From NCBI GenBank assembly GCA_015485945.1, contig WFSM01000019.1, positions 1 to 17,319 of the forward strand: a DNA stretch of 17,319 nt, in the 5' to 3' direction. The translations under genes and the position numbers were made by a program. Positions 14,825-17,319 of this stretch are shown piece after piece. Within the stretch, counting starts at the first letter, position 1. Each line of letters begins with the position of its first letter. Origin of the DNA: Candidatus Bipolaricaulota bacterium. GTDB lineage: Bacteria > Bipolaricaulota > Bipolaricaulia > UBA7950 > UBA9294. Below the pieces are notes generated by a model, which made no database searches, was not told the DNA's origin, and saw only the letters and a program-made list of their open reading frames with translations.

Positions 14825-16548
14825 CCGTGCGCCGCTGTCTGCCGGCCGCGGATCTTCGCCCACGTGTCGCGCAGGGTGGCAGTACGATTGAACACAACGT
14901 GGCCGCGGGTTGAAGCCGGGTCGACACAGAAATAACCGAGCCGCTCAAACTGGAACCGATCACCCGGCTGTACGTCCGCGAGGCTCGGCTCGAGCTTGCA
15001 TTCCGTCAGTATCTTGACTGAATCTGGATTCAGGTTATCAAGCCAGTCGTGACCCACCTCGACCTGAAGCGGGTTTTTCACCTTGAACAGCCGATCGTAC
15101 AGCCGTACCTCGGCGGAGATCGCATGGGCGACGGAAACCCAGTGCAGGGTAGCCTTTACCTTCCTCCCATCCGGCGCATCCCCGCCGCGCGTGGCGGGGT
15201 CATAAGTCGCGTGGATCTCGACGATCTCGCCGGTTTCATCCTTCACGACATCAGTGCATTTGATGAAGTACGCATAGCGCAACCGCACCTCGCGCCCCGG
15301 GGCAAGGCGGTAAAACTTGGGAACCGGGGTCTCCATGAAATCGTCACGCTCGATGTACAGCACCTTGGAGAATGGGACTTTGCGTGTCCCCGCCGCCTCG
15401 TCTTCGGGGTTGTTGATCGCATCGAGCTCCTCGGTTTGACCGTCCGGGTAGTTGTCGATCACCACCCGCAGCGGGTGCAGCACCGCCATCCGCCGAAGGG
15501 CCCGTTTATTTAAGTCCTGCCGCAGACAGTATTCGAGGAGCTCATATTCCACTATTCCCTCGGCCTTGGTGACTCCAACGCGTGCACACAGGTCGCGAAT
15601 CGCCTCCGGGGTGTAACCGCGACGGCGCAGCCCGGCGATCGTCGGCATGCGCGGGTCGTCCCACCCGGCAACATGACCTTTCTCCACGAGCTGGAGGAGT
15701 TTTCGTTTGGACAAGACGGTATAAGTCAGGTTCAGCCGCGAGAACTCGATCTGGCGGGGGCGGTGCGGCACGGGGAGGTTGTCAAGAAACCAATCGTACA
15801 GCGGGCGATGAACCTCAAATTCCAATGTGCACAGAGAATGGGTGATCCCTTCGATCGCGTCCGACTGACCGTGTGCCCAGTCGTAGGTCGGGTAGATGCA
15901 CCACTTATCTCCGGTGCGGGGATGGGACGCGTGCATAATGCGATACATCACCGGATCGCGCATATTCAAGTTGGGATGGCGCATATCAATCTTGGCGCGC
16001 AGGGTCTTCGCCCCGTCGGGAAACTCGCAAGCACGCATTCTCCGGAACAGATCGAGGTTTTCTTCCACCGATCGATTCCGGTACGGGCTGTCTTTCCCCG
16101 GCGGAGTGATAATCTTGTCCCCGTCGTGGATTGCCCTGCCACGGTACTCACTGATCTCCTCCGCTGATAGGTCGTCGACGTACGCTTTGCCCTGGTTGAT
16201 CAGGTATTCGGCCCACTCGTACAGCTGCGCGAAATAGTCGGACGCGTAGTATTCGCGATCCTCCCAATCGTAGCCGAGCCAGCGGATGTCCCCCTTGATC
16301 GCGTTGATGTACTCGACTTCTTCCTTCTCGGGGTTGGTGTCGTCAAACCGCAGATTGCACCGGCCACCGAACTCCGCCGCAACTCCAAAGTTGAGCGAGA
16401 TCGATTTGGCATGACCGATGTGGAGGTAGGCGTTGGGCTCGGGCGGAAACCGGGTATGAACACGACCGCCGTTCTTTCCGGCGGCGACGTCAGCGGCAAC
16501 GATCTGGCGGATGAAATCACGGGGCGTAGTTTTCTGTTCTTCGCTCAT
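14821..16548 (-). CDS. glnS: Glutamine--tRNA ligase (GlnRS)
   Basis: Class I synthetase that charges tRNA-Gln directly. The 575-residue protein opens with a Ser/Glu-rich stretch, then has the signature FPPEPNAYLHIGHAKSISLNF with HIGH at 43-46, FDDTNPEKEEVEYINAI (68-84), YPTYDWAHGQSDAIEGITHSLCTLEFE (219-245) and the KMSKS equivalent VLSKRKL (278-284). The C-terminal part, with FSKVLYIERDDFME and FQFERLGYFCVD, is the two-barrel anticodon-binding region of bacterial GlnRS. I chose the ATG at 16548; a TTG directly before it is also in frame. The upstream neighbour on the same strand is tRNA-Gln, 50 bp away, with no clear promoter in between. The stop codon overlaps that of the ABC-F gene by 3-4 bp. 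Bacteria with GlnRS can do without GatCAB for Gln-tRNA. Confidence 0.96.
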   Translation of the reverse strand: MSEEQKTTPRDFIRQIVAADVAAGKNGGRVHTRFPPEPNAYLHIGHAKSISLNFGVAAEFGGRCNLRFDDTNPEKEEVEYINAIKGDIRWLGYDWEDREYYASDYFAQLYEWAEYLINQGKAYVDDLSAEEISEYRGRAIHDGDKIITPPGKDSPYRNRSVEENLDLFRRMRACEFPDGAKTLRAKIDMRHPNLNMRDPVMYRIMHASHPRTGDKWCIYPTYDWAHGQSDAIEGITHSLCTLEFEVHRPLYDWFLDNLPVPHRPRQIEFSRLNLTYTVLSKRKLLQLVEKGHVAGWDDPRMPTIAGLRRRGYTPEAIRDLCARVGVTKAEGIVEYELLEYCLRQDLNKRALRRMAVLHPLRVVIDNYPDGQTEELDAINNPEDEAAGTRKVPFSKVLYIERDDFMETPVPKFYRLAPGREVRLRYAYFIKCTDVVKDETGEIVEIHATYDPATRGGDAPDGRKVKATLHWVSVAHAISAEVRLYDRLFKVKNPLQVEVGHDWLDNLNPDSVKILTECKLEPSLADVQPGDRFQFERLGYFCVDPASTRGHVVFNRTATLRDTWAKIRGRQTAAHG

Positions 16549-16598
16549 CAATCCTTGCCTTTCGTTCGTCGCGGACCGGTGTCATCAGGAGGGAAATC

Positions 16599-16672
16599 TG
16601 GTTGGGAGAGGAGGATTCGAACCCCCACTAACAGGGCCAGAGCCTGTCGTCCTGCCATTAAACGATCTCCCA
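16599..16672 (-). tRNA. tRNA-Gln (anticodon CTG), CCA encoded
   Basis: I folded this by hand. Acceptor stem TGGGAGA/TCTCCCA (7 bp, with the weak U1-A72 pair that is a GlnRS identity element), bases TC at 8-9, D stem GTT/GAC, anticodon stem ACAGG/CCTGT with loop CTCTGGC (anticodon CTG at 34-36, reading CAG), 4-nt variable region TAGT, T arm GGGGG-TTCGAAT-CCTCC with one G-U pair, discriminator A, and CCA encoded at 16601-16599. The TC at 8-9 and the U1-A72 pair match E. coli tRNA-Gln; the discriminator is A rather than the G of E. coli. Without CCA the gene spans 16602-16672 (71 nt). Confidence 0.95.
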
Positions 16673-16684
16673 ATAACCCACTCG

Positions 16685-16713
16685 ATGGTAAACAAACCCC
16701 GCGGAGCTGTCAA
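16685..16713 (-). promoter_or_regulatory. Sigma-70-type promoter for tRNA-Gln and probably glnS
   Basis: On the minus strand a perfect TTGACA (16713-16708), a 17-bp spacer and TACCAT (16690-16685) precede tRNA-Gln. The start point would be near 16679, so the primary transcript would carry only a few nucleotides before the mature tRNA 5' end at 16672. The -35 begins 3 bp after the folD stop codon, so folD and tRNA-Gln appear to be separately expressed. Confidence 0.65.
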
Positions 16714-16716
16714 GGA

Positions 16717-17319
16717 TTACCGGGCGAGGTTCTCCGCTGCCTTGACGGTATTCTCCATGATCATCATCGTCGTCATCGGCCCAACCCCACCAGGCACCGG
16801 GGTGATCAAGGCCGCCTTGTCCTGCACCGCATCGAAGTCGACATCACCTACGATCCCATCCCCGGTTACGTTGATGCCAACGTCGATCACCACCGCCCCG
16901 TCCTGCACCATATCGGCCGTGATCAGACGGGGCACGCCGGCACAGGCGATGACGATGTCTCCGCGGGGCACAATCTCGCGCAGATCCCGGCCGCGGTACT
17001 CACACACGGTGACGTCACCGTACCCCCACCGCAGGACGAGCGCGGACAGGGTAATGCCGGTCGTTCCACCGCCGACAATTACCGTCTCCTTGCCCGTGGG
17101 ATTGACGCCAGCGGCGATGAGAAGCTCAATTATTCCGGACGCAGTCGCGGGGAGGAGGACGTCGGGCTGGGCGCAAAGCTCGGCGTAGCTCGCTGCCCGT
17201 GCCCCGCCGGCAAGAAGGTGTCCCAAATCGGCCGGATTGAGCCCGTCGATATCCTTCGCGGGAGCAATCGCGGCGGCAACGACGTCAAGCTGGACCCCGG
17301 GCGGCAACGGCAGCTCGAC
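16717..17319 (-). CDS. folD: FolD-type methylenetetrahydrofolate dehydrogenase/cyclohydrolase, divergent, N-terminus cut off
   Basis: The last 201 residues are visible; the frame is open to the window edge (VELPLPPGVQLD at the border) and the first third lies outside. FolD interconverts methylene-, methenyl- and formyl-tetrahydrofolate. Clear family blocks are PLP, AIAPAKDIDGLNPADLGHL, DGAVVIDVGIN, GDVDF and ITPVPGGVGPMTTMMIMENT. Several normally fixed positions differ: VELPLP in place of VQLPLP, LPATASG in place of PCTPxG, and VGGGTTGITLSALVL in place of VGRSxxVGxPxxxLL at the nucleotide-binding loop. The protein therefore belongs to the FolD fold, but its cofactor and cyclohydrolase activity are uncertain. 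It could be a diverged paralogue. The catalytic lysine region is not in the window. Confidence 0.85.
   Translation of the reverse strand, partial: VELPLPPGVQLDVVAAAIAPAKDIDGLNPADLGHLLAGGARAASYAELCAQPDVLLPATASGIIELLIAAGVNPTGKETVIVGGGTTGITLSALVLRWGYGDVTVCEYRGRDLREIVPRGDIVIACAGVPRLITADMVQDGAVVIDVGINVTGDGIVGDVDFDAVQDKAALITPVPGGVGPMTTMMIMENTVKAAENLAR

Noticed and set aside
16599..16673. tRNA-Gln acceptor stem shifted by one base (TTGGGAG/CTCCCAA)
   Set aside because: The shift would lose the encoded CCA end and the discriminator, and would disturb the spacing of the D and T arms; the TGGGAGA/TCTCCCA pairing fits all positions.
1..17319. CRISPR arrays, insertion sequences, integrase genes or attachment sites
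   Set aside because: No regularly spaced direct repeats, transposase motifs or terminal inverted repeats are visible; the window is filled with housekeeping genes.

Overview
The window is an ordinary-density bacterial chromosome segment of roughly 60% G+C. It holds fifteen protein genes (two cut by the window ends) and one tRNA gene, and almost no intergenic DNA. I see no insertion sequence, prophage, CRISPR array or long repeat. The organism looks like a diderm bacterium, because the 910-residue secreted peptidase ends in what reads like an outer-membrane beta-barrel. The order ffh-rpsP-khpA-trmD followed by a stand-alone SPOUT RNA methyltransferase is an arrangement I associate with Thermotogota and similar deep lineages. 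High G+C, a GlnRS and this gene order would fit Candidatus Bipolaricaulota (Acetothermia), but that is an inference from memory, not a placement.

Left block, minus strand, read from 4887 down to 1: accB-accC (overlapping by 4 bp), then ffh, rpsP, khpA, trmD and a truncated RNA methyltransferase whose start overlaps trmD by 8 bp. It joins the first step of fatty-acid synthesis to protein export, the small ribosomal subunit and tRNA/rRNA modification. A divergent promoter region (4888-5000) separates it from the next block.

Middle block, plus strand, 5001 to 11849: a CNNM/CBS/CorC-type membrane protein, an exported M1-like metallopeptidase, pheT and tsaE. Gaps of 17, 13 and 0 bp suggest one operon. 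pheS is absent from the neighbourhood. tsaE converges on, and overlaps by 11 bp, a minus-strand radical SAM gene of the AmmeMemoRadiSam family (amrS).

Right block: an ABC-F ATPase gene (plus) runs into glnS (minus) with a 4-bp overlap of the stop codons. Just upstream of glnS, on the same strand, lies tRNA-Gln(CTG), so the tRNA and its own synthetase probably share a promoter (16685-16713). A folD gene runs off the right edge, and several positions that are nearly invariant in FolD are changed in it.

I do not see a clear new multi-gene system. The items most worth checking are the M1-like peptidase that lacks the GxMEN exopeptidase motif and carries a barrel-like tail, the divergent FolD, the tRNA-Gln/glnS unit, the SPOUT methyltransferase, and a set of promoters with exact 17-bp spacing and a TACC.T -10 element.
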